Of a stretch of 64,000 nucleotides of DNA, positions 28,269 through 35,036 are shown piece after piece. Made by a program: the position numbers and the translations under genes. This DNA comes from Flavobacterium faecale (lineage in GTDB: Bacteria; Bacteroidota; Bacteroidia; Flavobacteriales; Flavobacteriaceae): assembly GCF_003076455.1 (NCBI RefSeq), contig NZ_CP020918.1, positions 1,922,001 through 1,986,000 of the forward strand, given 5' to 3'. The notes beneath the pieces were generated by a model. It was given only the letters and a program-made list of their open reading frames with translations. It made no database searches and had not been told where the DNA came from. Within the stretch, counting starts at the first letter, position 1, and every line of letters starts with the position of its first letter.

Positions 28269-29167
28269 TATCCTTTAATTAATTCCATAATGCGATTAAA
28301 ATCGTCTTCCGATTGAAACGGAATTGTGATTTTTCCTTTGCCATTTCCGGCTACTTTGATATCTACTTTATTGCCAAAATACCTGTTGAAAGTTCTTTTG
28401 TGGTCTTCATCAATTTCGAAAGAAGACGTTTTTGCTTTTGCAGCAGGTTTTGGTTTTAAGCTTTCGTGGTAGTTTTTCACCAAAGCTTCTGTGTCACGCA
28501 CCGAAAGATTTTGACTTACTATTTTTTGATAAATATCAGTTTGTTTATCAAGGTCTTCGATATTAATAATCGCACGACCATGTCCCATACTGATGAAACC
28601 ATCACGAATACCGGTCTGAATAATTGGGTCTAATTTCAAAAGACGCAAATAGTTGGCAATTGTAGAACGTTTTTTTCCTACGCGATCGCTCATTTGCTCT
28701 TGGGTTAACTGAATTTCGTCAATCAATCGTTGGTACGAAAGCGCAATTTCAATAGGGTCAAGATCATGACGTTGTATGTTTTCTACCAGTGCCATCACCA
28801 ATGACTCATTGTCATTTGCAATACGAATGTAGGCCGGTATGGTAGTTAATCCCACAAGAGTAGAGGCACGAAGACGTCTTTCTCCCGAGATTAATTGGTA
28901 TTTATTAAATTCTAATTTTCGAACAGTAATTGGTTGAATAACGCCTAATTCTTTAATCGAAACGGCGAGTTCTCTTAATGCTTCTTCGTTAAAATTACTT
29001 CTAGGTTGAAACGGATTGATTTCGATAGCATCAATTTCAAGCTCAATGATATTTCCAACGACTTTGTCAGCGTTTTTATCAGTTGCTGATGAAATGTCGT
29101 TTTCTGGATCTTTTAATAAGGCAGATAAGCCTCTTCCTAAGGCTTGTTTTTTTATTGCTTTGGCCAT
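28268..29167 (-). CDS. parB: Chromosome partitioning protein ParB
   Basis: A 299-residue CTPase/DNA clamp that loads on parS sites for origin segregation. Motifs: KKQALGRGLSALL near the N-terminus (ParA-stimulating segment), NPFQPRSNF, the CTP-binding box GERRLRA, the helix-turn-helix around EQMSDRVGKKRSTIANYLRLLKL, and a C-terminal dimerisation segment. No canonical parS (TGTTTCACGTGAAACA) was found in this window. It follows parA by four bases. Confidence 0.95.
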   Translation of the reverse strand: MAKAIKKQALGRGLSALLKDPENDISSATDKNADKVVGNIIELEIDAIEINPFQPRSNFNEEALRELAVSIKELGVIQPITVRKLEFNKYQLISGERRLRASTLVGLTTIPAYIRIANDNESLVMALVENIQRHDLDPIEIALSYQRLIDEIQLTQEQMSDRVGKKRSTIANYLRLLKLDPIIQTGIRDGFISMGHGRAIINIEDLDKQTDIYQKIVSQNLSVRDTEALVKNYHESLKPKPAAKAKTSSFEIDEDHKRTFNRYFGNKVDIKVAGNGKGKITIPFQSEDDFNRIMELIKG

Positions 29168-29171
29168 AAAA

Positions 29172-29939
29172 TTAGTTGCTGTTTTTCTTTATTACTTCTT
29201 CGGCAAGGCTCAAATAATTAACGGCTCCTTTGCTAGTTGCGTCATAATTGATGATGCTTTCTCCAAAACTTGGTGCTTCACTCAATTTTACGTTTCGTTG
29301 TATAATGGTATCAAAAACCATGTCATTAAAGTGTTTTTGAACCTCTTCAACTACTTGGTTTGATAATCGCAATCTAGAATCGTACATTGTTAAAAGTAAT
29401 CCTTCAATGTCTAAATCTGGATTGTGAATTTTTTGAATACTTTTTATGGTATTTAATAATTTTCCTAAACCTTCTAATGCAAAATACTCGCATTGAATTG
29501 GGATAATTACTGAGTCGGCTGCTGTAAGTGCATTTAAGGTTAATAAACCTAATGAAGGAGCACAGTCAATAATGATAAAATCATAATCGTCTTTTACGCT
29601 TTCCAAAGCTTTCTTAAGCATGTACTCTCTATTTTCTTTGTCAACCAACTCAATTTCGATGGCAACAAGGTCGATATGTGCTGGAATCACGTCTACATTT
29701 GGTGCAGTACAGGTGATAATAGCTTCAGATGGCGTATGGCTGTGTTCTAGAATTTGGTAGGTACCAATTTCAACACTTTCTACGTCAATTCCAACTCCTG
29801 AGCTTGCATTAGCTTGAGGGTCAGCATCAATAAGTAAAACTTTTTTCTCTAAAACTCCTAAGGAAGCTGCCAGATTCACTGACGTTGTTGTTTTTCCAAC
29901 TCCTCCTTTTTGATTAGCAATCGCAATGATTTTGCCCAT
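29172..29939 (-). CDS. parA: Chromosome partitioning ATPase ParA (Soj)
   Basis: A 255-residue deviant Walker A ATPase that moves ParB-parS complexes. The deviant Walker A KGGVGKTT is at residues 11-18, with the DADPQANASSG and DCAPSLGLLTLNAL motifs characteristic of the chromosomal Soj group. First gene of the run parA-parB-DUF5683-dapB-lepB-WbqC. Confidence 0.96.
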   Translation of the reverse strand: MGKIIAIANQKGGVGKTTTSVNLAASLGVLEKKVLLIDADPQANASSGVGIDVESVEIGTYQILEHSHTPSEAIITCTAPNVDVIPAHIDLVAIEIELVDKENREYMLKKALESVKDDYDFIIIDCAPSLGLLTLNALTAADSVIIPIQCEYFALEGLGKLLNTIKSIQKIHNPDLDIEGLLLTMYDSRLRLSNQVVEEVQKHFNDMVFDTIIQRNVKLSEAPSFGESIINYDATSKGAVNYLSLAEEVIKKNSN

Positions 29940-30098
29940 TTATTTTGTCTAAATTTTGAACGGTAAAAATACAATTTATTATGGTTTCTAAAAATCTAAT
30001 TTGTTAACAATTGTTAATGATTGATTCATTGGTTAACGAGAGCGTGAAAAGGAGGGATTTGATCCAATTTTATTTGTATTATTATTTTTCAGGAATAG

Positions 30099-30129
30099 TT
30101 TGCAAAAGTAAAAAAGAGTTGTATCTTTG
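30099..30129 (+). promoter_or_regulatory. Consensus Bacteroidota promoter of tRNA-Pro
   Basis: TTTG at 30099-30102, exactly 19 bases, then TATCTTTG at 30122-30129: a perfect match to TTTG-N19-TAnnTTTG. Transcription would begin a few bases before the tRNA at 30141. None of the truncated tRNA copies downstream retains this promoter. Confidence 0.85.
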
Positions 30130-30140
30130 CACCCGCGTTA

Positions 30141-30215
30141 CGGGGTGTAGCGTAGCTCGGTTATCGCGCCTGCTTTGGGAGCAGGAGGCCGCAGGTTCGA
30201 ATCCTGCCACCCCGA
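30141..30215 (+). tRNA. tRNA-Pro(UGG)
   Basis: A complete cloverleaf: acceptor CGGGGTG/CACCCCG (30141-30147 with 30208-30214), D arm with AGCTCGGTTAT, anticodon arm CCTGC-TTTGGGA-GCAGG (30169-30185) with anticodon TGG at 30176-30178, variable AGGCC, T-arm GCAGG-TTCGAAT-CCTGC, discriminator A. CCA is not encoded. This is the only intact tRNA in the window and the parent of the following array. Confidence 0.97.
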
Positions 30216-30217
30216 CT

Positions 30218-30250
30218 AAAACCTTCTTGTGAACCAAGAAGGTTTTTTTT
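30218..30250 (+). terminator. tRNA-Pro terminator, copied in each array unit
   Basis: AAACCTTCTTG pairs with CAAGAAGGTTT around TGAAC, followed by eight T. The same hairpin, with small changes (one G lost in the copies after units 2 and 5), follows every truncated tRNA unit down to about 32068, which shows that the duplicated block extends past the terminator. Confidence 0.85.
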
Positions 30251-30287
30251 ATTTCTATCAATTATGTTTATATATTATTTTCGAAAT

Positions 30288-30371
30288 AAGCTCGGTTATA
30301 GCGTCCCGATTGAAAATCGGGAAGGCCGCAGGTTCGAATTTCCGAATTCGGAATAAACTGTGCCACCCCGA
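30288..30371 (+). pseudogene. Truncated tRNA-Pro unit 1 (84 bases, T-arm insertion)
   Basis: Lacks tRNA positions 1-13. Anticodon arm replaced by hairpin 30305-30321. The T-arm is interrupted by a 19-base insertion containing the palindrome TTCCGAATTCGGAA at 30340-30353. Ends in CACCCCGA. Confidence 0.9.
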
Positions 30372-30442
30372 CTAAAACCTTCTTGTGAACCAAGAAGGTT
30401 TTTTTATTTCTATCAATTATGTTTATATATTATTTTCGAAAT

Positions 30443-30507
30443 AAGCTCGGTTATAGCGTCCCGATTGAAAATCGGGAAGGCCGCAGGTTCGAATCCTGCC
30501 ACCCCGA
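30443..30507 (+). pseudogene. Truncated tRNA-Pro unit 2 (65 bases)
   Basis: Lacks positions 1-13; hairpin-replaced anticodon arm; intact T-arm GCAGGTTCGAATCCTGC and 3' acceptor strand. Confidence 0.9.
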
Positions 30508-30579
30508 CTAAAACCTTCTTGTGAACCAAGAAGTTTTTTTTTATTTCTATCAATTATGTTTATATATTATTTTCGCAAT

Positions 30580-30644
30580 AAGCTCGGTTATAGCGTCCCG
30601 ATTGAAAATCGGGAAGGCCGCAGGTTCGAATCCTGCCACCCCGA
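30580..30644 (+). pseudogene. Truncated tRNA-Pro unit 3 (65 bases)
   Basis: Same form as unit 2, with the spacer reading TTTTCGCAATAAGC instead of TTTTCGAAATAAGC. Confidence 0.9.
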
Positions 30645-30716
30645 CTAAAACCTTCTTGTGAACCAAGAAGGTTTTTTTTATTTCTATCAATTATGTTTAT
30701 ATATTATTTTCGCAAT

Positions 30717-30781
30717 AAGCTCGGTTATAGCATCCCGATTGAAAATCGGGAAGGCCGCAGGTTCGAATCCTGCCACCCCGA
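30717..30781 (+). pseudogene. Truncated tRNA-Pro unit 4 (65 bases)
   Basis: Same form as unit 3, with GCATCCCG in place of GCGTCCCG before the hairpin. Confidence 0.9.
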
Positions 30782-30853
30782 CTAAAACCTTCTTGTGAAC
30801 CAAGAAGGTTTTTTTTATTTCTATCAATTATGTTTATATATTATTTTCGCAAT

Positions 30854-30918
30854 AAGCTCGGTTATAGCATCCCGATTGAAAATCGGGAAGGCCGCAGGTT
30901 CGAATCCTGCCACCCCGA
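30854..30918 (+). pseudogene. Truncated tRNA-Pro unit 5 (65 bases)
   Basis: Identical in form to unit 4 (GCATCCCG variant). Confidence 0.9.
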
Positions 30919-30990
30919 CTAAAACCTTCTTGTGAACCAAGAAGTTTTTTTTTATTTCTATCAATTATGTTTATATATTATTTTCGCAAT

Positions 30991-31055
30991 AAGCTCGGTT
31001 ATAGCGTCCCGATTGAAAATCGGGAAGGCCGCAGGTTCGAATCCTGCCACCCCGA
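30991..31055 (+). pseudogene. Truncated tRNA-Pro unit 6 (65 bases)
   Basis: Same form as unit 3 (GCGTCCCG variant). Confidence 0.9.
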
Positions 31056-31127
31056 CTAAAACCTTCTTGTGAACCAAGAAGGTTTTTTTTATTTCTATCA
31101 ATTATGTTTATATATTATTTTCGCAAT

Positions 31128-31192
31128 AAGCTCGGTTATAGCATCCCGATTGAAAATCGGGAAGGCCGCAGGTTCGAATCCTGCCACCCCAA
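31128..31192 (+). pseudogene. Truncated tRNA-Pro unit 7 (65 bases)
   Basis: GCATCCCG variant; the 3' acceptor strand has CACCCCA in place of CACCCCG, a further decay mark. Confidence 0.9.
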
Positions 31193-31263
31193 CTAAAACC
31201 TTCTTGTGAACCAAGAAGGTTTTTTTATTTCTATCAATTATGTTTATATATTATTTTCGAAAT

Positions 31264-31347
31264 AAGCTCGGTTATAGCGTCCCGATTGAAAATCGGGAAG
31301 GCCGCAGGTTCGAATTTCCGAATTCGGAATAAACTCTGCCAGCCCGA
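31264..31347 (+). pseudogene. Truncated tRNA-Pro unit 8 (84 bases, T-arm insertion)
   Basis: Carries the 19-base T-arm insertion with TTCCGAATTCGGAA and ends CAGCCCGA, so the acceptor strand has also changed. It lies directly upstream of the GIY-YIG gene. Confidence 0.9.
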
Positions 31348-31395
31348 CTAAAACCTTCTTGTGAACCAAGAAGGTTTTTTTTATTTCTATCAATT

Positions 31396-31641
31396 ATGTT
31401 TTATGTTTATATTTTATTTTCGAAATTAATTGACCAATATTATGTTGGATATACTTCAATGGAATTAAAAGAAAGACTACGTCGTCATTTAAGTTCTCAT
31501 AAAGGTTACACAGGTAGAGCTAAAGATTGGGAAGTTATCTATTTTGAATCGTTCGATGAAAAAACGAGTGCAATTTTGCGAGAGCAAGAAATAAAAAAGT
31601 GGAAAAGTCGAATTAAAATAGAGGCTTTATATTCACAATAA
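31396..31641 (+). CDS. Small GIY-YIG nuclease domain protein inside the tRNA-Pro array
   Basis: An 81-residue single GIY-YIG domain protein (UvrC N-terminal/YhbQ-like group). GIY is represented by YVY at 3-5 and YIG by YVG at 16-18, with catalytic-region Arg in LKERLRRH (about 27-30) and the candidate metal Glu in REQEIKKWK (63-65). Such domains nick or cut DNA. The gene occupies the spacer of one array unit: its first bases match the spacer that starts every unit, and its stop TAA (31639-31641) is the TAA of TAAGCTCGG at which the truncated tRNA begins. Whether it is expressed is unknown; no promoter of the TAnnTTTG type was seen in front. Confidence 0.88.
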   Translation: MFYVYILFSKLIDQYYVGYTSMELKERLRRHLSSHKGYTGRAKDWEVIYFESFDEKTSAILREQEIKKWKSRIKIEALYSQ

Positions 31642-31723
31642 GCTCGGTTATATCGTCCCGATTGAAAATCGGGAAGGCCGCAGGTTCGAATTTGCGAATT
31701 CGGAATAAACCCTGCCGCCCCGA
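31640..31723 (+). pseudogene. Truncated tRNA-Pro unit 9 (84 bases), fused to the GIY-YIG stop
   Basis: Starts within the stop codon of the GIY-YIG gene. Has the hairpin and a decayed T-arm insertion (TTTGCGAATTCGGAA), ending CCGCCCCGA. Confidence 0.9.
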
Positions 31724-31794
31724 CTAAAACCTTCTTGTGAACCAAGGAGGTTTTTTTATTTCTATCAGTTAGGCTCATATATTATTTTCGAAAT

Positions 31795-31878
31795 AAGCTC
31801 GATTATAGCGTCCCGATTGAAAATCGGGAAGGCCGCAGGTTCGAATTTCCGAATTCGGAATAAATCCTGCCAGCCCGA
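31795..31878 (+). pseudogene. Truncated tRNA-Pro unit 10 (84 bases, T-arm insertion)
   Basis: Same form as unit 8; the insertion is followed by AAATCCTGCC, which keeps the original T-stem CCTGC and so shows the insertion borders most clearly. Confidence 0.9.
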
Positions 31879-31949
31879 CTAAAACTTTCTTGTGAACCAA
31901 GAAGGTTTTTTTATTTCTATCAATTAGGTTTATATTTTATTTTCAAAAT

Positions 31950-32033
31950 AAGCTCGGTTATATCGTCCCGATTGAAAATCGGGAAGGCCGCAAGTTTGAA
32001 CTTCCGAATTCGGAATAAACTGTGCCAGCCCGA
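31950..32033 (+). pseudogene. Truncated tRNA-Pro unit 11 (84 bases, most decayed)
   Basis: T-arm mutated (CAAGTTTGAACTTCCGAATTCGG) and the spacer reads TTTTCAAAATAAGC. Last unit; its terminator ends near 32068, after which similarity to the array stops. Confidence 0.88.
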
Positions 32034-32310
32034 CTAAAACCTTCTTGTGAACCAAGAAGGTTTTTTTATACTTGAAAATCAGTATAATATTTTTGCAGGT
32101 GTTATCTAACTTATAATAGTACTTCATTTTTTTTACCTCTGCTACTTTTAGATCCTTACCCTTTTTACTTTCTCTACTTTATTTATAGTAGTTAATTTAT
32201 CTTTTGTTAAATCGAAAATATTATAATTCACTCAGATTTTTAGTTGCGCTCCTCTATAGCAACATAATAAAAACTGATTGGTCTAGCTCTTTTTTTAAAT
32301 TATAAAAACT

Positions 32311-32318
32311 TACTTTTG
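32311..32318 (+). promoter_or_regulatory. Bacteroidota -7 box for trxB
   Basis: TACTTTTG matches TAnnTTTG 29 bases before the trxB start codon. The -33 region is only TCTT. The stretch 32071-32310 before it is AT-rich and shows no gene. Confidence 0.45.
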
Positions 32319-32347
32319 TGCTGCAATAAAATTAAACACAATTTATT

Positions 32348-33295
32348 ATGTCTGATACTATCGAAAAAATCAAATGCCTTATTATAGGTTCTGGGCCAGC
32401 GGGCTATACTGCGGCTATATATGCAGCAAGAGCAAACATGAATCCGGTTTTATACCAAGGAATGCAACCCGGTGGACAATTGACTACGACTAATGAAGTA
32501 GAAAACTGGCCTGGTAATCCTGAAGGAATTACTGGACCTGAAATGATGATCGGATTACAAGCTCAAGCGGAGCGTTTTGGTACTGATGTTCGTGATGGAT
32601 GGGCTACCAAAGTAGATTTTTCTGGTGGTGTTCATAAAGTTTGGATCAATGATCAAATCGAATTACACTGTGAAACGGTTATTATCTCAACTGGTGCTTC
32701 TGCAAAATATTTAGGATTAGCATCTGAGCAACACTACTTGCAAATGGGAGGTGGAGTTTCTGCTTGTGCTGTTTGTGATGGATTCTTTTATAGAAACCAA
32801 GAAGTGGTTATCGTAGGAGCTGGAGATTCTGCTTGTGAAGAGGCGCATTACCTTTCTAAACTTTGTAAAAAAGTAACAATGTTGGTGCGTAGCGAAAAGT
32901 TTAGAGCTTCTAAAATCATGGAAGAGCGTGTTCGTAAAACTGAAAATATTTCGATTTTGATGAATCACGATACGGTTGAAGTGCTAGGTGACAACCAAGT
33001 AGTAACAGGAGTGAGAGCGTTGAACAAAACAACTGCTGAAACTTTTGACATCGAAGCAACAGGATTTTTTGTTGCTATTGGTCACAAACCAAATACAGAC
33101 ATCTTCACAGATTTCCTTAATCTTGATGAAACAGGTTATATTATTGGTATCCCAGGTACCTCAAAAACAAATGTAGAAGGTGTTTTTGTAGCAGGTGATG
33201 CTGCAGATCATGTATACCGTCAGGCAATTACTGCTGCGGGTACTGGTTGTATGGCTGCACTTGATGCTGAGAGATATTTGGCAGCACAAGAGTAA
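32348..33295 (+). CDS. trxB: Thioredoxin-disulfide reductase
   Basis: A 315-residue FAD enzyme that reduces thioredoxin with NADPH in the cytosol. FAD site GSGPAGYTAAIYAARA near the N-terminus, redox-active Cys140 and Cys143 in CAVCDG, NADPH site VIVGAGDSACEEA, and the C-terminal FVAGDAAD motif. Length and all motifs are normal. Followed by a strong terminator. Confidence 0.97.
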   Translation: MSDTIEKIKCLIIGSGPAGYTAAIYAARANMNPVLYQGMQPGGQLTTTNEVENWPGNPEGITGPEMMIGLQAQAERFGTDVRDGWATKVDFSGGVHKVWINDQIELHCETVIISTGASAKYLGLASEQHYLQMGGGVSACAVCDGFFYRNQEVVIVGAGDSACEEAHYLSKLCKKVTMLVRSEKFRASKIMEERVRKTENISILMNHDTVEVLGDNQVVTGVRALNKTTAETFDIEATGFFVAIGHKPNTDIFTDFLNLDETGYIIGIPGTSKTNVEGVFVAGDAADHVYRQAITAAGTGCMAALDAERYLAAQE

Positions 33296-33315
33296 GCTGT
33301 TATCCTTATAAAGTA

Positions 33316-33355
33316 AAAAAGAGTCACTATTCCTTATATAGTGACTCTTTTTTTT
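33316..33355. terminator. Bidirectional terminator between trxB and the DUF2807 gene
   Basis: A 13-bp stem AAAGAGTCACTAT/ATAGTGACTCTTT with A run before and T run after, lying between convergent genes. Confidence 0.85.
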
Positions 33356-33372
33356 GCTTTCGAATAATCGAA

Positions 33373-34206
33373 TTATTTTGTTTTCTTGAATAATTTAACC
33401 TCATCGGCAAAGTTGACCATTTCGATTTTTGGCGAGCCAATTAACTGAATTTCTGATTTTCCGTTTGCGCTAATTGAGATATCTGTTTCGGCATTAATAC
33501 TGCAATTAGAATAGCTTTCGGCAATCAATTTAATGTTTTTGCAACTGAATTTTCGTCCTGTAAAATTCCCATTGTTGTCCAATCTTATTTTTGCATTTGT
33601 TGAGTTCCCTTCAATTTCAGCAGTTGTTTTTTGATACAAATCACAAGTAAAATTTTCCGTTTTTACCAAAGCCTTTAAAAATGAATTTTGACTTAAAATA
33701 ACTTTCCCTTTTTCAGATTTCAAATTTAATTCTGTTCGTACTTTGTCATTCGTTTCCAAAACAAAATTCTTTGTATTAACATTCAAAAATAATTTAGCTT
33801 CATTGTATGCCTTGACTTTCAAAGTATCAAGTTGAAGTTCTTGGAGTGCATTGATCATCGCTTCGTTTTTGGCAGTCACCAACCCTAGAGCATTTGTATA
33901 AGTTACATAAACCATCATTTTTTTGAAACGGTAAGCTTCTTTGGTTGTACTTAAATATAGGACGCTGTCTTTTACAGAGGTTGCAATAATGTCGTGCAGG
34001 TTATCATCAGCTTCAATTTTTAGACTTGGACTTTCTCCTTTTTCGAGATAAATTTCAAGGTTATCACCAACTTCAATACTTTTAAACCCTGTTAGGTTTT
34101 CGAGTTTGGTTGTAACAGCTTTTGAGCCCTTTATTTTTTCTTTAGTTTGTGCAAAGGCAAGGCTGGTACACAAAAGAAGTAGGAGTATAGTGGTTGTTTT
34201 TTTCAT
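33373..34206 (-). CDS. DUF2807 / head-GIN-like secreted protein
   Basis: A 277-residue protein with a Sec signal (about 1-19, cleavage after AFAQ). The mature part is a repetitive beta-rich domain of the DUF2807/auto-transporter adhesin head-GIN kind (GFKSIEVGDNLEIYLEKGESPSLKIEADDNLHDIIAT). No catalytic motif is seen; an envelope structural role is likely. It follows the other head-GIN gene by 86 bases and shares its domain, so it may be a duplicated partner. Confidence 0.8.
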   Translation of the reverse strand: MKKTTTILLLLLCTSLAFAQTKEKIKGSKAVTTKLENLTGFKSIEVGDNLEIYLEKGESPSLKIEADDNLHDIIATSVKDSVLYLSTTKEAYRFKKMMVYVTYTNALGLVTAKNEAMINALQELQLDTLKVKAYNEAKLFLNVNTKNFVLETNDKVRTELNLKSEKGKVILSQNSFLKALVKTENFTCDLYQKTTAEIEGNSTNAKIRLDNNGNFTGRKFSCKNIKLIAESYSNCSINAETDISISANGKSEIQLIGSPKIEMVNFADEVKLFKKTK

Positions 34207-34292
34207 TATGTTTTTAAATAGGATTTATACAAATATAAAAAAATCATCCGCTTTGTAGGGATGATTTTTCTTTTAATCGAAGGAGAAAATTT

Positions 34293-35036
34293 TTAGTTTA
34301 GACCGATACTCGCTCCAGAGCTACTTTCTCTACTGATTTTTTTAGGTGTTTTTAGGTAGTTAATGCTACTTCCACTTGATGCATTTGCCTGCAACTCAAC
34401 AATAGGGTTAACCTCGATAGATGAACCACTTGATGATCGTGCAATAACTTTATTAGCAGCCATATCTTTGGCTTCAATGTCACTACCGCTAGAGGCTTTT
34501 GCTTCCAACTCCAATGCCAGTCCTCTCAAGGTGATGTCGCTACCGCTAGAGGCTTTACAGGTTAATTTATCGGCATTTATTTTTAAATCTACCGATGATC
34601 CGCTAGAACTGCTAATGTCTATCGCATTCGTCTTGAGTGTCATTTCGCTTGTGATTGAGGAGGCACTAGACGATTCTAACTGCTCTATCTTTGGCATGGT
34701 AACAATTACTTTTTTCGAAGAAACATCTAGAAACGAATTGTACTCGCAATCGATTACCAAAATACCATTTTTGACCGTAGTTGTGATTTCGTCTTGCAAA
34801 TTATCATCGGCTTCTACGATCACTTCAAAATTGTCACCATGTTTTACAATAACATCTATTCCGTTGCTAACGTCGATTCCAACAAAGTTTTCATCAATTT
34901 TTCGGTTTTCTGTAATGACGTTTCCGCTACCCGTTATCGATTTTAAGTTGAACCAATCATTGCACGAGCTGAGCAAAAGGAGGCAAAAAAGTGCGGGGAT
35001 AATTTTGTAAGCCATTAAAAGAGAGTTTTTCATCAT
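34293..35036 (-). CDS. Head-GIN domain lipoprotein
   Basis: A 247-residue lipoprotein (lipobox Cys25 in LLSSCND; a second possible start is Met2 or Met8) with a head-GIN domain: SGNVITENRKIDENFVGIDVSNGIDVIVKHG. The C-terminal half contains regularly spaced SSGS/SSGSD motifs, about every 20 residues (around 140-245), which suggests a beta-helix with Ser ladders. Its start overlaps the PspC gene stop by one base, so it is translated from the PadR-PspC transcript. Confidence 0.85.
   Translation of the reverse strand: MMKNSLLMAYKIIPALFCLLLLSSCNDWFNLKSITGSGNVITENRKIDENFVGIDVSNGIDVIVKHGDNFEVIVEADDNLQDEITTTVKNGILVIDCEYNSFLDVSSKKVIVTMPKIEQLESSSASSITSEMTLKTNAIDISSSSGSSVDLKINADKLTCKASSGSDITLRGLALELEAKASSGSDIEAKDMAANKVIARSSSGSSIEVNPIVELQANASSGSSINYLKTPKKISRESSSGASIGLN

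Larger units (their letters stand above)
30216..32070 (+). repeat. Tandem array of 11 truncated tRNA-Pro units with one GIY-YIG gene
   Basis: Eleven units follow the intact tRNA. Each holds a terminator, a spacer (CTATCAATTATGTTTATAT...TTTTCG), then the tRNA from D-loop position 14 (AGCTCGGTTAT) through the discriminator base. Unit starts (AAGCTCGG) are 30288, 30443, 30580, 30717, 30854, 30991, 31128, 31264, 31640, 31795 and 31950. Periods are 137 bases (units 2-7), 155 bases (those with a T-arm insertion), or 376 where the GIY-YIG gene is present. In every unit the 5' acceptor strand and 5' D-stem are missing and the anticodon arm is a CCCGATTGAAAATCGGG hairpin. The units are thus not functional tRNAs. 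Confidence 0.95.

Noticed and set aside
30288..32033. Eleven functional tRNAs, perhaps tRNA-Phe because the loop would read GAA
   Set aside because: All lack the 5' acceptor strand and part of the D-stem, have no promoter, and many have a broken T-arm.
30216..32070. CRISPR array
   Set aside because: The repeat units are near-identical over their full 137-155 bases, with no variable spacers, and consist of tRNA and terminator sequence; no cas genes are present.
31539..32127. Two minus-strand frames across the tRNA array
   Set aside because: Both are reverse reads of the hairpin and tRNA fragments (GLPDFQSGRYNRAY in each) and not independent genes.
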